NCBI RefSeq assembly: GCF_009711205.1
Contig: NZ_WMIG01000001.1
Coordinates: 124,001-188,000, forward strand
DNA length: 64,000 nucleotides
Direction: 5' to 3'
From: Paracoccus litorisediminis
GTDB lineage: Bacteria; Pseudomonadota; Alphaproteobacteria; Rhodobacterales; Rhodobacteraceae
The notes beneath the pieces are model-generated. The model was not told where the DNA came from. It saw only the letters and a list, made by a program, of their open reading frames with translations, and did not search any database. Below, piece after piece: positions 10,818 to 24,773 of the stretch (position 1 is the first letter of the stretch; each line of letters starts with the position of its first letter). The translations under genes were made by a program, and so were the position numbers.

Positions 10818-12743
10818 TCACTTGCGCGGCTTGCGCCAGATCTCGTTTTCAAGCGCCGCCTTAAGCCCCGCCGAAAGCGCGGCGCGATCCTCGCCCAGAT
10901 CCGACAAGTCGGCAAGCGAGGGGTGGTCGGCCTGCTGACGGGCACGGGCGGATTGCGCGACGCGCCATGTCAGCCCCTCATCGGCAAGCCCCTCGATTTC
11001 GGTCTCGGCGCGGGCGATCTCCTCGCGCACGGCACGGCGCGCCTCGATCCGGTCCAGCGCATTGGCAAGGATTCCAGCCGCCGAATCGTCATCACTTGGA
11101 CGCAGGATGGCCGGAGCGGTCCTGACATGGGGCTCGGCCATGATGCTTTCAAGGGCACGCTGCCCAGCCTGCGACTGGCTGCCGGCCAGCAGGTCATGGA
11201 TCAGCGCGGCGCGCTCGCCATCCTCGGGCTCCAGCCGCTCCAGCCGGGTCTCGACCGGGGCGATCAGCGCCGGATGGGTGGCGCAGATGGCCAGGATCAT
11301 CGCCTCGATCATCTGTTCCGCCGTGCGTCCATCCGCATCGGGCGAGGACAGCGAGGACGCCCGTGTCGAGGCGACCGGGGCCACCGGAACGATCGGACCG
11401 CGCATGCCCTTGGGCTGCCAGGCCGGACGCGGGGCGCGGTCCTGCTGGGGCTGACGACGGGGATTGAACAACTCCCATTTCATCTGCTTCAGCGCGGCGA
11501 AGTAATGGTCGCGGGTGTCCTTGTCGGGGATCTTGGCAATTGCGTCGCCAAGTGCCTTGTCCAGCGCCGCCTTGCGTTCGGGGCTGTCAAAGACGCGACC
11601 ATCGGTCTCGCGCCGCCACAACAGGTCGACCAGCGGGCGGGCCTCGTCCAGCACGCCGGTCATGGCTGCCGCCCCCTTCTGGCGGATCAGGTCGTCAGGG
11701 TCCTGCCCCGTCGGCAGGAAGGCAAAGCGCAGCGCCTGCCCCGGTGCGGTCATCGGCAACGCCAGATCGATCAGCCGCACCGCAGCCCGCACACCTGCAG
11801 TATCACCGTCCAGCGCAATCACCGGCTCGGGCGAGATGCGCCACATCAGCCGCAACTGATCCTCGGTGATCGCGGTGCCAAGCGGGGCCACCGCACCCTC
11901 GAAGCCCGCCCGGACCAGCGCGATCACGTCCATATAGCCCTCGGCCACGATCAGCGGCTTGCCCTTGGCCACCGCCGCCCGCGCCGGGCCGACATTGTAA
12001 AGATTGCGTCCCTTGTCAAACAGCGCGGTTTCCGGGCTGTTCAGGTATTTCGCCCGCGCATTCGGGTCCAGCGAGCGCCCGCCAAAGGCGATGCAGCGCC
12101 CACGCCCGTCGCGGATCGGGAACATGATCCGCCCACGGAACCGATCGAAGGGCGCGCCGCCGTCATCGGGCTTGGCGCAAAGCCCGGCCTCGATGATCAA
12201 CGCATCCGAGATCCCCTTTGAGCGCAGCGCGTTGAACAGGCCCTGCCGCTGGTCGGGGGCATAGCCGATGCCGAACTGCTCGCAGGCGGCCCCGTCCAGC
12301 CCGCGCCGTCCCAGATAGGCCCGCGCCTGTTCGGCCAGCCCGGTGCCCAGCTGCATGCGGAACCAGCGCACCGCCTGTTCCATCACCTCGACCAGCTCGG
12401 TGCGGCGGTCGGCGCGCTGGACCTGACGCGGGTCGCGTTCGGGCATGGGCAAACCGGCCTCCGAGGCCAGCAGTTCGACCGCTTCGATGAAGCCCAAGCC
12501 TTCGGCCTCGCGCAGGAAGGTCAGCGCGTCGCCCTTGGCGTGGCAGCCAAAGCAGTAATAAAACCCCTTCTGGTCATCGACATGGAAGGACGCGGTCTTT
12601 TCGCCGTGGAAGGGACAGGGGCACCACCAGTCGCCCTTGGCCTGATTCGAGCGACGCAAATCCCAGACCACCTTGCGCCCGATCACGCGAGACAAGGGGA
12701 CGCGGGCACGGATTTCATCAAGGAATTGGGGCGGAAGACTCAT
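10818..12743 (-). CDS. dnaG: DNA primase DnaG
   Basis: 641 residues. The N-terminal CHC2 zinc ribbon uses Cys43, His46, Cys64 and Cys67 (CPFHGEKT...FYYCFGC). It is followed by the RNA-polymerase core with the basic motif AKYLNSPETALFDKGRNLYN and a TOPRIM fold (IVAEGYMDVIAL, then ALDGDTAGVRAA). The C-terminal part (about 430-641) is the less conserved DnaB-binding region. It makes RNA primers at replication forks. The gene precedes rpoD; the 234 bases between the two include space for an rpoD promoter. Confidence 0.97.
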   Translation of the reverse strand: MSLPPQFLDEIRARVPLSRVIGRKVVWDLRRSNQAKGDWWCPCPFHGEKTASFHVDDQKGFYYCFGCHAKGDALTFLREAEGLGFIEAVELLASEAGLPMPERDPRQVQRADRRTELVEVMEQAVRWFRMQLGTGLAEQARAYLGRRGLDGAACEQFGIGYAPDQRQGLFNALRSKGISDALIIEAGLCAKPDDGGAPFDRFRGRIMFPIRDGRGRCIAFGGRSLDPNARAKYLNSPETALFDKGRNLYNVGPARAAVAKGKPLIVAEGYMDVIALVRAGFEGAVAPLGTAITEDQLRLMWRISPEPVIALDGDTAGVRAAVRLIDLALPMTAPGQALRFAFLPTGQDPDDLIRQKGAAAMTGVLDEARPLVDLLWRRETDGRVFDSPERKAALDKALGDAIAKIPDKDTRDHYFAALKQMKWELFNPRRQPQQDRAPRPAWQPKGMRGPIVPVAPVASTRASSLSSPDADGRTAEQMIEAMILAICATHPALIAPVETRLERLEPEDGERAALIHDLLAGSQSQAGQRALESIMAEPHVRTAPAILRPSDDDSAAGILANALDRIEARRAVREEIARAETEIEGLADEGLTWRVAQSARARQQADHPSLADLSDLGEDRAALSAGLKAALENEIWRKPRK

Positions 12744-12785
12744 GCCTTCTTATATCCGATCGGCTGGGGTGGTTGGAAAGGGAAA

Positions 12786-13370
12786 TCAGGCGCCAACGGC
12801 GCCGCGGACCAGTTCCCAATAAATCGCGACGACATGGTCCTGATCCAGACGGCCATCCTCGCGGTACCAGTTGGTGACGCCGGTCAGCATCGAGATCAGC
12901 GCCATCGTGGTCAGACGCCGGTCGGGAATGCGCATCGCCCCCTCGGCCTCGCCCGCAGTCAGGATGCATTCCAAAGCGTCTTCGTAACGGCGGCGCAGGG
13001 CGGCGATCTCGCGCCGGTTGTCCGGGGTCAGGCTGCGCAATTCCATATAGGACAGAAACACCGCCTCGGGGCGCTCAAGGCTGGTCTGGATGTGAAAGCG
13101 CAGGAACGCCTGCAAGCGCGACAGGGCGGGCAGCGTGGGATCGTCCTGCCACGCGGCCAGCAACTCCTCCATATGGCTGCGCAGCAGATCGGCCAGAAGC
13201 GCCTGTTTTTCTGGGGTATAGGCGTAAAGCGCACCGACCTGCACGCCGACCTCCGCCGCGATCTGGCGCATCGACACCGCGCCGTAGCCATGGCGCGCGA
13301 ACAGGCTCATCGCCGCCTCGCGAACGAGCGGGCCGGTGATTTCAGCTTTCGAACCTTGTGTGCGGGCCAT
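12786..13370 (-). CDS. TetR-family transcriptional regulator
   Basis: 194 residues from the ATG at 13370; a longer frame to 13412 lacks a ribosome-binding site. The DNA-binding helix-turn-helix lies at about residues 24-46 (YGAVSMRQIAAEVGVQVGAL, then YAYTPEKQALLADLL). The rest is a helical ligand-binding and dimer domain with no recognisable ligand signature. It is divergent from the 13469 lipoprotein-lldD operon, 98 bases apart, so that operon is a plausible target; this is inference from position only. Confidence 0.88.
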   Translation of the reverse strand: MARTQGSKAEITGPLVREAAMSLFARHGYGAVSMRQIAAEVGVQVGALYAYTPEKQALLADLLRSHMEELLAAWQDDPTLPALSRLQAFLRFHIQTSLERPEAVFLSYMELRSLTPDNRREIAALRRRYEDALECILTAGEAEGAMRIPDRRLTTMALISMLTGVTNWYREDGRLDQDHVVAIYWELVRGAVGA

Positions 13371-13468
13371 GCCGTCTTCTAGGCCGGGGGCGCGCACAGG
13401 GAAAGAGCGCATCTTGTGTCGGGCGATGCGCCGCGCCTATGGTGTGACCCATTCGGACGGGGAAGAGA

Positions 13469-13834
13469 ATGACGGCAAATCGGATCGGATGGGCGCTGGC
13501 CTTGCTGGCGCTGGCAGGCTGCGATGACCGCATCGGGGATTACCCGGATCTGCTGCCGACCGACCAGATCCTGGCCGAGCCCAATGTGCCCGCCCATGCT
13601 GCCGATGCCGCGACCGATCCGACTGCGGCGACGGATGCGCTGAAAAGCCGCGCGGCACGTATTTCAGGCACGGCCCCTGCCCCGGTTGCTGCCGACCCCG
13701 CACTGTCCCGTCGCGCCGATGCGCTGCGCGCGCGGGCGGCCGAACTTGCCAACACCCCGCTGGACGCCTGCCCCGAAGGGGCCGCGCCCTGCGCTGATCC
13801 CGATACGCCACCTGCCAGCGACCAGAAGGAGTAA
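13469..13834 (+). CDS. Small lipoprotein upstream of lldD
   Basis: 121 residues with a lipoprotein signal peptide and lipobox LALAGC (cleavage before the Cys at about residue 18). The mature part is rich in Ala, Asp, Pro and Thr, with a helical stretch (ALRARAAELAN) and a Cys pair (CPEGAAPC) near the C terminus. No family is recognised. The purine-rich GGGGAAGAGA sits directly before the ATG. It ends five bases before lldD, so the two are one operon. Function unknown; probably anchored in the periplasmic face of a membrane. Confidence 0.8.
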   Translation: MTANRIGWALALLALAGCDDRIGDYPDLLPTDQILAEPNVPAHAADAATDPTAATDALKSRAARISGTAPAPVAADPALSRRADALRARAAELANTPLDACPEGAAPCADPDTPPASDQKE

Positions 13835-13839
13835 GGCCA

Positions 13840-15003
13840 ATGCCCGTCATCACCTGTATCGACGATCTCAAGGCGATCTATCGTCGACGGGTGCCGAAGA
13901 TGTTCTACGACTATGCCGAAAGCGGCAGCTATACCGAGAGCACCTTCCGCGAGAACACCACCGACTTCGCCCGCATCAAGCTGCGCCAGAAGGTGGCCGT
14001 GGACATGTCGGGCCGCACCACCGAAAGCACGATGATCGGCCAAAAGGTCGCGATGCCGGTGGGGCTTGCCCCGGTCGGCCTGACCGGGATGCAGTCGGCA
14101 GATGGCGAGATCAAGGCGGCGCAGGCGGCCAAGAAATTCGGCGTCCCCTTCACGCTGTCGACCATGTCGATCTGCTCGATCGAGGACGTGGCCGAGGTCA
14201 CGCAGGCGCCTTTCTGGTTCCAGCTTTACGTCATGCGCGATCAGGAGTTTCTGGAAAACATCATCGAGCGCGCCAAACGGGCGAATTGCTCGGCGCTTGT
14301 GCTGACGCTGGACCTTCAGATCCTTGGCCAACGCCACAAGGACCTGAAGAACGGGCTGTCCGCGCCGCCGAAAATGACTCTGCCGGTGATGATGGATCTG
14401 GCGACGAAATGGCGCTGGGGTCTTGAGATGCTGCAGACCAAGCGCCGGCATTTCGGCAATATCGTTGGTCACGCCAAAGGCGTCGGCGACACCTCGTCGC
14501 TGATGAGCTGGACCGCTGAGCAGTTCGACCCGCAGCTGGACTGGGACAAGATCGCCCGCATCCGCGACCTGTGGGGCGGCAAGCTGATCCTGAAGGGCAT
14601 CAACGATCCCGACGATGCCCGAATTGCCGCCGATTTCGGTGCCGACGCCATTGTCGTCAGCAACCATGGCGGTCGGCAGCTTGACGGCGCGGCCAGTTCC
14701 ATCCGCATGCTGCCCGAGATCGTTCAGGCGGTGGGCGACCAGATCGAGGTGCATCTGGACAGCGGCATCCGCTCGGGTCAGGACGTGCTGAAAGCCTTGG
14801 CCATGGGCGCGCATGCGACCTATATCGGGCGCGCCTTCATCTATGGCCTTGGCGCGATGGGCGAAGCGGGCGTGACCAAGGCGCTGGAGGTGATCCGCAA
14901 GGAGCTGGACATCTCGATGGCGCTATGCGGCGAACGCGACGTGAAGAATGTCGGGCGCCACAATGTCATGGTCCCCAAGGACTTCCTTGAACCCTACCTG
15001 TAA
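13840..15003 (+). CDS. lldD: FMN-dependent alpha-hydroxy-acid dehydrogenase, L-lactate dehydrogenase type
   Basis: 387 residues, the usual length. The family features are APVGLTGMQSADGE (FMN phosphate region), FQLYVMRD, the lysine in GGKLILKGI, the active-site block VVSNHGGRQLDGA with its catalytic His and Arg, and the second FMN loop SGIRSGQDVLKALAMGA. The enzyme oxidises an L-2-hydroxy acid, most likely L-lactate, to the keto acid and passes electrons to the quinone pool. It is coupled to the upstream lipoprotein gene and overlaps the 3' end of the convergent acyltransferase gene by 10 bases. The exact substrate is inferred. Confidence 0.9.
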   Translation: MPVITCIDDLKAIYRRRVPKMFYDYAESGSYTESTFRENTTDFARIKLRQKVAVDMSGRTTESTMIGQKVAMPVGLAPVGLTGMQSADGEIKAAQAAKKFGVPFTLSTMSICSIEDVAEVTQAPFWFQLYVMRDQEFLENIIERAKRANCSALVLTLDLQILGQRHKDLKNGLSAPPKMTLPVMMDLATKWRWGLEMLQTKRRHFGNIVGHAKGVGDTSSLMSWTAEQFDPQLDWDKIARIRDLWGGKLILKGINDPDDARIAADFGADAIVVSNHGGRQLDGAASSIRMLPEIVQAVGDQIEVHLDSGIRSGQDVLKALAMGAHATYIGRAFIYGLGAMGEAGVTKALEVIRKELDISMALCGERDVKNVGRHNVMVPKDFLEPYL

Positions 15004-15998
15004 GGTTCAAGCGACCGGGCGCCAGTGTCGCGCCCGGTTGCCGACCGCCCTTTGGGACCGAATATCCCCAGCCTTCCCAGCGCCAAAGCCATCAACGTCG
15101 GCAATCCGACCGCAAACAGCATCATCCCACCCAAGCCTGTAATGCCAAGCTTGCGCGCCAGTATGATCATCAGCACATGCATGAAATAGATCATCGCCGA
15201 AATCGGATCGATCCGGATCGGCGGCTTGGGCATTTCGGTCATCAAAGCCAGCAGGAACATCGACGGCGCTGCGATGTAGCTGCCGATCGGAATGTCCAGC
15301 ATCACATCAAGGCCCCAGCGCGCCTGAACCAGCCAGGCCTCGACCATCAGCGCCCCCATCCCAAGCAAGGTCAGCCCCAAAGCCACGCGGCGCGACGGCA
15401 GGCCGGTCATCCCCTTCCATGCGATATGCCGGGCAAGCAGATAGCCGATGGTGACGAAGGGAAAACAGATGAACAGACCGTTCTGGAACTTGCGCTGTCC
15501 CAGAACCCCACCACCCGACAGGTGGATGTATTGCATTGCCAATCCGACAATCGCGCAAAGACCCGCAACCGCAATAAGGGCTGGAATCTCAAGCCGATGC
15601 GAAAAGACGTGCACAACACGTCGAATGGATAGCAGCAGAAATCCGGCAAACAGGATGCCGGCCAGAAACCACAGATGGTAAAAGCCAAGAATTAACGTCT
15701 TGACCAGCGAGACTGCACCATGCACGTCGCCGATCCAGAAGGGCAGATAGACCAGCTTCCAGAACGCATATAGCGCCAGAACCCGCATTAGCCAGCGCAC
15801 CCCGTCGCCCCGGACTGCCGCCCTGTACAGGAAGTAACCCGCCATGATGCAGAATAGCGGCACCATCATCCGCATCAGACCATTGCCGACCATGAACCAC
15901 ATGGGTGTTACATGGGCTTGCATCCAATACGTATGTGCAAAGGCGACCAGAACGGCCATAAGCAGCTTCAGGTAGTCGAGCGAATGGATTCGGGACAA
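14994..15998 (-). CDS. Acyltransferase-3 family membrane protein
   Basis: 334 residues with about ten hydrophobic membrane segments. The N terminus RIHSLDYLKLLMAVLVAFAH, with its conserved His21, and the later MVPLFCIMAGYFLYR are the Acyl_transf_3 pattern (OafA/ExoZ/NodX group), integral membrane enzymes that O-acylate surface polysaccharides, lipids or peptides. Base composition is slightly less GC-rich than the neighbours (for example around 15440-15620), hinting at more variable evolution. No other polysaccharide genes are adjacent, so the acceptor is unknown. Confidence 0.85.
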   Translation of the reverse strand: MSRIHSLDYLKLLMAVLVAFAHTYWMQAHVTPMWFMVGNGLMRMMVPLFCIMAGYFLYRAAVRGDGVRWLMRVLALYAFWKLVYLPFWIGDVHGAVSLVKTLILGFYHLWFLAGILFAGFLLLSIRRVVHVFSHRLEIPALIAVAGLCAIVGLAMQYIHLSGGGVLGQRKFQNGLFICFPFVTIGYLLARHIAWKGMTGLPSRRVALGLTLLGMGALMVEAWLVQARWGLDVMLDIPIGSYIAAPSMFLLALMTEMPKPPIRIDPISAMIYFMHVLMIILARKLGITGLGGMMLFAVGLPTLMALALGRLGIFGPKGRSATGRDTGARSLEPYR

Positions 15999-16191
15999 AA
16001 TAACAACCTCAACCCTATGCGGCTGAGTGTGGGACCGTCACCATTCTAGGGCAACTATCTTTCTGGCCATGCAACCGGGGCGGCCGAGAAAATTTTCTCC
16101 TTCACATTTTACCCGACTCCGGCTATAGGCCCCGCTTCGGCCATGCACCCTTGGAGGATGGCCGCGAACATTCAATGTAAGGAATACCAAC

Positions 16192-16809
16192 ATGGCCAAA
16201 GAGATCCCTGATCTGGTCGTCGAGGCACGCGCGGGGACAGGCAAGGGGGCCGCCCGCCAAGCCCGTCGCGAAGGTAAAGTGCCCGGCATCGTTTACGGTG
16301 ACGGCAAAGAGCCGCAGCCGATCCAAGTCGAGTTCAACTCGCTGCTGACCAAACTGCGCGCAGGCCGCTTCCTGTCGACGCTGTGGAACCTGAAAGTCGA
16401 AGGTCAAGAGGACGTTCGCGTCGTCTGCCGCGGCGTTCAGCGTGACGTGGTCAAGGACCTGCCGACGCATATCGACTTCATGCGCCTGCACCGCGACACC
16501 CGCGTGAACCTGTTCATCCACGTGACCTTCGAAAACCACGAAGAATCGCCGGGCCTGAAGCGCGGCGGCACCCTGGTTGTCGTCCGTCCGGAAGTCGAAC
16601 TGGTCGTCACCGCCTCGGATATCCCCGATCACATCACCGTCGACCTGACGGGCAAGCAGATCGGCGACACCATCCACATCAACGACATCGTGCTGCCGAA
16701 CGGCGTCAAGCCGACGATCGACCGCAACTTCGTCATCGCCAACATCGCAGCACCCTCGGGCCTGCGTTCGGATGACAATGCGGAAGCTGCCGAAGGCGCC
16801 GAAGCCTGA
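16192..16809 (+). CDS. rplY: 50S ribosomal protein L25 / general stress protein Ctc
   Basis: 205 residues, the long (Ctc/TL5) form. The N-terminal L25 domain (about 5-95: [34 protein letters not shown]) binds 5S rRNA, and the C-terminal beta domain (about 100-190) ends in an Ala/Glu-rich tail. An AAGGAA ribosome-binding site precedes the ATG. A strong intrinsic terminator follows at 16834-16865, so it is transcribed as a single gene. Confidence 0.96.
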   Translation: MAKEIPDLVVEARAGTGKGAARQARREGKVPGIVYGDGKEPQPIQVEFNSLLTKLRAGRFLSTLWNLKVEGQEDVRVVCRGVQRDVVKDLPTHIDFMRLHRDTRVNLFIHVTFENHEESPGLKRGGTLVVVRPEVELVVTASDIPDHITVDLTGKQIGDTIHINDIVLPNGVKPTIDRNFVIANIAAPSGLRSDDNAEAAEGAEA

Positions 16810-16833
16810 TATCGGCCATAGGCTGAAAAGATC

Positions 16834-16865
16834 GGGCGGCATCCCCAGCGGATGCCGCCCTTTTT
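16834..16865 (+). terminator. Rho-independent terminator of rplY
   Basis: An 11-base-pair perfect stem GGGCGGCATCC/GGATGCCGCCC with loop CCAGC is followed by five T residues. Confidence 0.92.
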
Positions 16866-16915
16866 CTTGGTCCGGCGCGGTGCTATGACGCCCGCCTGAC
16901 GCGAAGGGGTAAGAC

Positions 16916-18256
16916 ATGGAACCGATCCACATCATCGGCGCGGGGCTTGCGGGCTCGGAAGCGGCTTGGCAGATCGCACGCGCGGGCGTGCCCGTCGTGC
17001 TGCATGAAATGCGCCCCAAGGTCGAGACCTTCGCCCATCGCACCGGCGATTGCGCCGAGATGGTCTGCTCGAACAGCTTCCGTTCCGATGACGACCAGAT
17101 GAACGCCGTGGGCCAGCTGCATTGGGAAATGCGCGCCGCAGGCGGTCTGATCATGTCGATGGCCGACCGCCACCGCCTGCCCGCGGGCGGCGCGCTGGCC
17201 GTGGACCGCGATGCCTTCTCGGGTGCGGTGACGCAAGCCCTGCGCGACGAGCCGCTGGTCAGCTTCGCCCCCGGCGAGATCCGCGAATTGCCGCAGGATG
17301 GCCGCTGGATCGTTGCCACCGGACCGCTGACCTCGCAATCGCTGGGCCAGTCGATCCTGTCCGCGACCGGCGAGGGCTCGCTGGCCTTCTTCGACGCCAT
17401 CGCCCCCATCGTTCATGCCGACAGCATCGACATGTCGATCTGCTGGCTGCAAAGCCGCTACGACAAGGGCGAGACCGAGGAAGAGCGCACCGCCTATATC
17501 AACTGCCCGATGACCCGCGAGGATTACGAAGGCTTCATCGACGCGCTGCTGGCCGCCGACAAGGCCGAGTTCCACGAGGGCGAGACCGCCGGCTATTTCG
17601 ACGGCTGCCTGCCGATCGAGGTCATGGCCGAACGCGGCCGCGAGACCCTGCGCCACGGTCCGATGAAACCCGTCGGCCTGACCAACTCGCATAATCCGAC
17701 CGAAAAAGCCTATGCCGTTGTCCAGCTTCGCCGCGATAACGCCTTGGGGACACTGTATAATATCGTCGGCTTCCAGACCAAGATGAAATACGGCGCGCAG
17801 ACCGAGGTCTTCCGCCGCATCCCCGGCTTGCAGAACGCGAGCTTCGCCCGTCTGGGCGGCATCCACCGCAATACCTTCCTGAACTCGCCGCGCCTGATCG
17901 ACGACCGGCTGCGCCTGCGTTCGCGTCCGAACCTGCGCTTTGCCGGTCAGGTCACCGGCGTCGAGGGCTATGTGGAATCCGCCGCCATGGGTCTGCTCGC
18001 CGGTCGCATGGCCGCCGCCGAGGCGCTTGGTCGCGATCTGCCCCCGCCGCCCGTGACCACTTCGATGGGCGCGCTGGTCAATCACATCACCGGCGGCGCG
18101 GATGCCAAGACCTTCCAGCCGATGAACGTGAACTTTGGCCTTTACCCACCGCTGGACGAGATGCGCGGCGGCCGCAAGGGGCGCAAGGACCGCTACCCGG
18201 CCTATACCGACCGTGCGAAAGCCGATTTCCAGAACTGGCTTGCGGGGCAGAATTGA
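16916..18256 (+). CDS. trmFO: tRNA (uracil-5-)-methyltransferase TrmFO, folate-dependent
   Basis: 446 residues. The FAD-binding motif is [14 protein letters not shown] at residues 8-21, followed by the family blocks [42 protein letters not shown], and [20 protein letters not shown]. The C-terminal [20 protein letters not shown] is the GidA-like end of the FAD domain. The enzyme makes ribothymidine at tRNA position 54 using methylene-tetrahydrofolate. The gluQ start lies inside its stop region, so the two tRNA-modification genes are coupled. Confidence 0.97.
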   Translation: MEPIHIIGAGLAGSEAAWQIARAGVPVVLHEMRPKVETFAHRTGDCAEMVCSNSFRSDDDQMNAVGQLHWEMRAAGGLIMSMADRHRLPAGGALAVDRDAFSGAVTQALRDEPLVSFAPGEIRELPQDGRWIVATGPLTSQSLGQSILSATGEGSLAFFDAIAPIVHADSIDMSICWLQSRYDKGETEEERTAYINCPMTREDYEGFIDALLAADKAEFHEGETAGYFDGCLPIEVMAERGRETLRHGPMKPVGLTNSHNPTEKAYAVVQLRRDNALGTLYNIVGFQTKMKYGAQTEVFRRIPGLQNASFARLGGIHRNTFLNSPRLIDDRLRLRSRPNLRFAGQVTGVEGYVESAAMGLLAGRMAAAEALGRDLPPPPVTTSMGALVNHITGGADAKTFQPMNVNFGLYPPLDEMRGGRKGRKDRYPAYTDRAKADFQNWLAGQN

Positions 18257-19098
18257 ACCGCACGCGGTTCGCCCCCTCGCCCACTGGCCCTTTGCATCTG
18301 GGCCATGCATTTGCGGCGCTGACGGCAGCAAAACTGGCGGGTCCCGGCCAGTTTTTGCTGCGGATCGAGGATATCGACCAAAGCCGCTGCCGCCCGGAAT
18401 ATGAAGCTCTGATCGCCGAAGACCTGCATTGGCTGGGCCTTGACTGGCCCCTGCCGGTGATGCGCCAATCCGACCGCCTGCCCGCCTATCAGGCCGCGCT
18501 GGACCGGCTGGCAGAACTGGGCCTGACCTATCCCTGTGAATGCCGCCGGGCCGATATCCGCGCGGCGCTTTCGGCCCCGCAGGAAGGCGCCGAGCCGGTG
18601 ATCGGCCCCGACGGCCCGGTCTATCCCGGCACCTGCCGCCATCGCAGTATGGCCGATGCAGGCCCCGACGACGCGATCCGTCTTAACATGGCCCGCGCGC
18701 TGGACCATCTGGCCACCGATGGCATTTCCTTTGACGATGAAAACATCGCCCCCGGCATTCCGCACCACCTGTCGGCAGAACAGATGATTTCGGGCATCGG
18801 AGACGTTGTTCTGGCGCGGCGCGGTATGGGCACCAGCTACCATTTGTCCGTCGTGGTCGATGACGCGGCGCAGGGGATCACGCTGGTCACACGTGGCAAG
18901 GACCTGCTGGATTCAACCTATATCCATATCCTGCTGCAACGCCTGCTGGACCTGCCGGTCCCGCGCTATCACCACCACCGCCTGATCCGCAACGATCAGG
19001 GCAAGCGATTGGCCAAGCGCGACGACGCCCGCGCCCTGCGGCTTTACCGCGAGGGGGGCATGAGCGCCGCCGAAATCCGTCACTCGCTGGGGTTCTGA
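18253..19098 (+). CDS. gluQ: Glutamyl-Q tRNA(Asp) synthetase
   Basis: 281 residues, much shorter than GltX because the anticodon-binding domain is missing. The catalytic fold shows [14 protein letters not shown] (HIGH motif), a Cys/zinc region ([11 protein letters not shown] ... CRHR), [18 protein letters not shown], and the KMSKS-like [10 protein letters not shown]. It attaches glutamate to queuosine 34 of tRNA-Asp. Translation begins at a TTG that overlaps the trmFO stop (TTGA), giving the canonical N terminus; no later in-frame ATG precedes the motif. Its 3' end overlaps the convergent hisI by 19 bases. Confidence 0.94.
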   Translation: MNRTRFAPSPTGPLHLGHAFAALTAAKLAGPGQFLLRIEDIDQSRCRPEYEALIAEDLHWLGLDWPLPVMRQSDRLPAYQAALDRLAELGLTYPCECRRADIRAALSAPQEGAEPVIGPDGPVYPGTCRHRSMADAGPDDAIRLNMARALDHLATDGISFDDENIAPGIPHHLSAEQMISGIGDVVLARRGMGTSYHLSVVVDDAAQGITLVTRGKDLLDSTYIHILLQRLLDLPVPRYHHHRLIRNDQGKRLAKRDDARALRLYREGGMSAAEIRHSLGF

Positions 19099-19445
19099 GG
19101 CTGCATGATCTCGACCTCGGCGCCGTCGCGGATCGCGGTGTAGAAGCAGCTGCGGCGGTTGGTGTGGCAAGCCGGGCCGGTCTGTTCCACCAGAACCAGC
19201 AGACAGTCGCGGTCGCAATCCACCCGCATCTCGATCAGCTTCTGCGCGTGCCCCGAGCTTTCGCCCTTGACCCAAAAGCTTTGGCGCGAGCGTGACCAAT
19301 AGGTAACCTTGGCCGTCTCCAGCGTGCGGGCTACGGCATCGGCATTCATCCACGCCATCATCAGCACCTCGCCGCTGCGATGGTCCTGCGCAATCGCCGG
19401 GATCAGACCGTTCCCGTCGTATTTCAGTGTCGCAGGGTCGAACAT
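19080..19445 (-). CDS. hisI: Phosphoribosyl-AMP cyclohydrolase
   Basis: 121 residues, stand-alone HisI without the HisE part. The motifs TYWSRSRQSFWVKGESSGH, the metal-binding VDCDRDCLL and the zinc Cys in GPACHTNRRSCFY are intact. It opens the purine ring in the third step of histidine synthesis. The other his genes are not in the window, which is common in this group. It is divergent from the IscU-like gene, 69 bases apart. Confidence 0.97.
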   Translation of the reverse strand: MFDPATLKYDGNGLIPAIAQDHRSGEVLMMAWMNADAVARTLETAKVTYWSRSRQSFWVKGESSGHAQKLIEMRVDCDRDCLLVLVEQTGPACHTNRRSCFYTAIRDGAEVEIMQPQNPSE

Positions 19446-19514
19446 CGGCTTTCCTTTCGGCTGGGTCGCCCCTATCTAAGCCTGACCCGTCCCAAGGAAA
19501 ACCCCGAGGCCGAC

Positions 19515-19958
19515 ATGTCCGACAGCGATCTGATGCAGCTTTATTCCCGCCGCATCCTGGCCCTTGCCTCGGATATCCCGCATCTGGGCAAGCTTGAGAA
19601 TGCGACAGGCAGCGCGCATCGCCGCTCGCCGCAATGCGGATCGTCGGTGACGGCGCATGTGGTGATGGATGGCGACAATGTCGCGGAATTCTCGCAAGAG
19701 GTGCGGGCCTGCGCCTTGGGTCAGGCCTCGGCCTCGGTGCTGGGCTCAGCGGTGATCGGCGCATCGCGCGAGGTGATCGCGCAGGCCACCGAAGAGCTGG
19801 AAGCGATGCTTAAATCCGGCGGCCCCGCCCCGTCCGAGCCTTTCGCGGCACTGGAAACCCTGCTGCCTGCACGCGAGTTTCCGAACCGCCACGCCTCGAT
19901 CCTGCTGGCATGGCAGGCGACCCTTGGCGCGATCGACGCGGCCCAGAACCCCGCCTGA
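19515..19958 (+). CDS. IscU/NifU-N-like iron-sulfur scaffold family protein, third cysteine missing
   Basis: 147 residues from the ATG at 19515 (GAGG just upstream); the frame back to 19380 overlaps hisI and is not used. The fold pattern follows IscU: Cys41 in SPQCGSS, Cys66 in ACALGQASASVLGSAVIG. At the place of the third cluster ligand (HCS in IscU) the sequence reads RHASILLAW, with Ala127 replacing Cys. The protein may deliver or sense Fe-S clusters in a different way from IscU, or may have lost scaffold activity. A SufE gene lies 7 kb away, but no suf or isc operon is here. Confidence 0.8.
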   Translation: MSDSDLMQLYSRRILALASDIPHLGKLENATGSAHRRSPQCGSSVTAHVVMDGDNVAEFSQEVRACALGQASASVLGSAVIGASREVIAQATEELEAMLKSGGPAPSEPFAALETLLPAREFPNRHASILLAWQATLGAIDAAQNPA

Positions 19959-19983
19959 AAACCCATCCCCCGCAAAAGAAAAT

Positions 19984-20005
19984 GCCGACCCCCGCAGGGG
20001 CCGGC
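19984..20005 (-). terminator. Terminator downstream of the 35-residue peptide gene
   Basis: Read on the minus strand, GCCGGCCCC/GGGGTCGGC forms a nine-pair stem (one G-U) followed by ATTTTCTTTT. It lies 85 bases past the small ORF stop and is the nearest terminator for it. Confidence 0.65.
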
Positions 20006-20089
20006 AGTTGCGCGCATGGTCGGCCGGGGACGGTCCGGCGGAACCGGGCGAGGGTTCCGCAAAGCGCGGGGCAGAACAATCGGGTCAGA

Positions 20090-20197
20090 TCAGGCGAAAG
20101 CGACGGTCGGAACCACGCTTGGCAGGGAAAACAGAAAAATCGCCATCAGCGAGATAGCAACGACGCCGGCAAGATCGGCAAGAGTGTCACGGCTCAT
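20090..20197 (-). CDS. 35-residue single-span membrane peptide
   Basis: A complete small ORF: ATG at 20197, TGA at 20090-20092. The peptide begins MSRDTLADLAGVVAISLMAI and continues FLFSLPSVVPTVAFA. It has a short polar N terminus with Arg3 and two Asp residues, then one continuous hydrophobic stretch from about residue 9 to the end, so it should sit as a single helix in the inner membrane. The ribosome-binding site is strong (GTGGAGGACTGAC before the ATG). It is flanked by its own terminator and is divergent from neither neighbour, so it looks monocistronic. Function unknown; sizes like this often modulate membrane complexes. Confidence 0.72.
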   Translation of the reverse strand: MSRDTLADLAGVVAISLMAIFLFSLPSVVPTVAFA

Positions 20198-20294
20198 GTC
20201 AGTCCTCCACGTTAAGTTGCTACTTTGTTCTCATCGAATCGGAACGAAGTAAAGAACTTTTTAGGAACATTTGATTTTACGTTTACGGAAGTGG

Positions 20295-24706
<4,412 letters not shown>

Positions 24707-24773
24707 TCATCAGGGCCAAGGTGATAGCTTCTGGCACAAGACCTTGTCCAGCGTACAGGACTGAACAAACGCC

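Noticed and set aside
13540..14814. Long minus-strand ORF (424 codons)
   Set aside because: It lies antisense to lldD and the upstream lipoprotein gene, both with clear families; its sequence is His/Arg/Gly-rich as typical for antisense frames of GC-rich genes.
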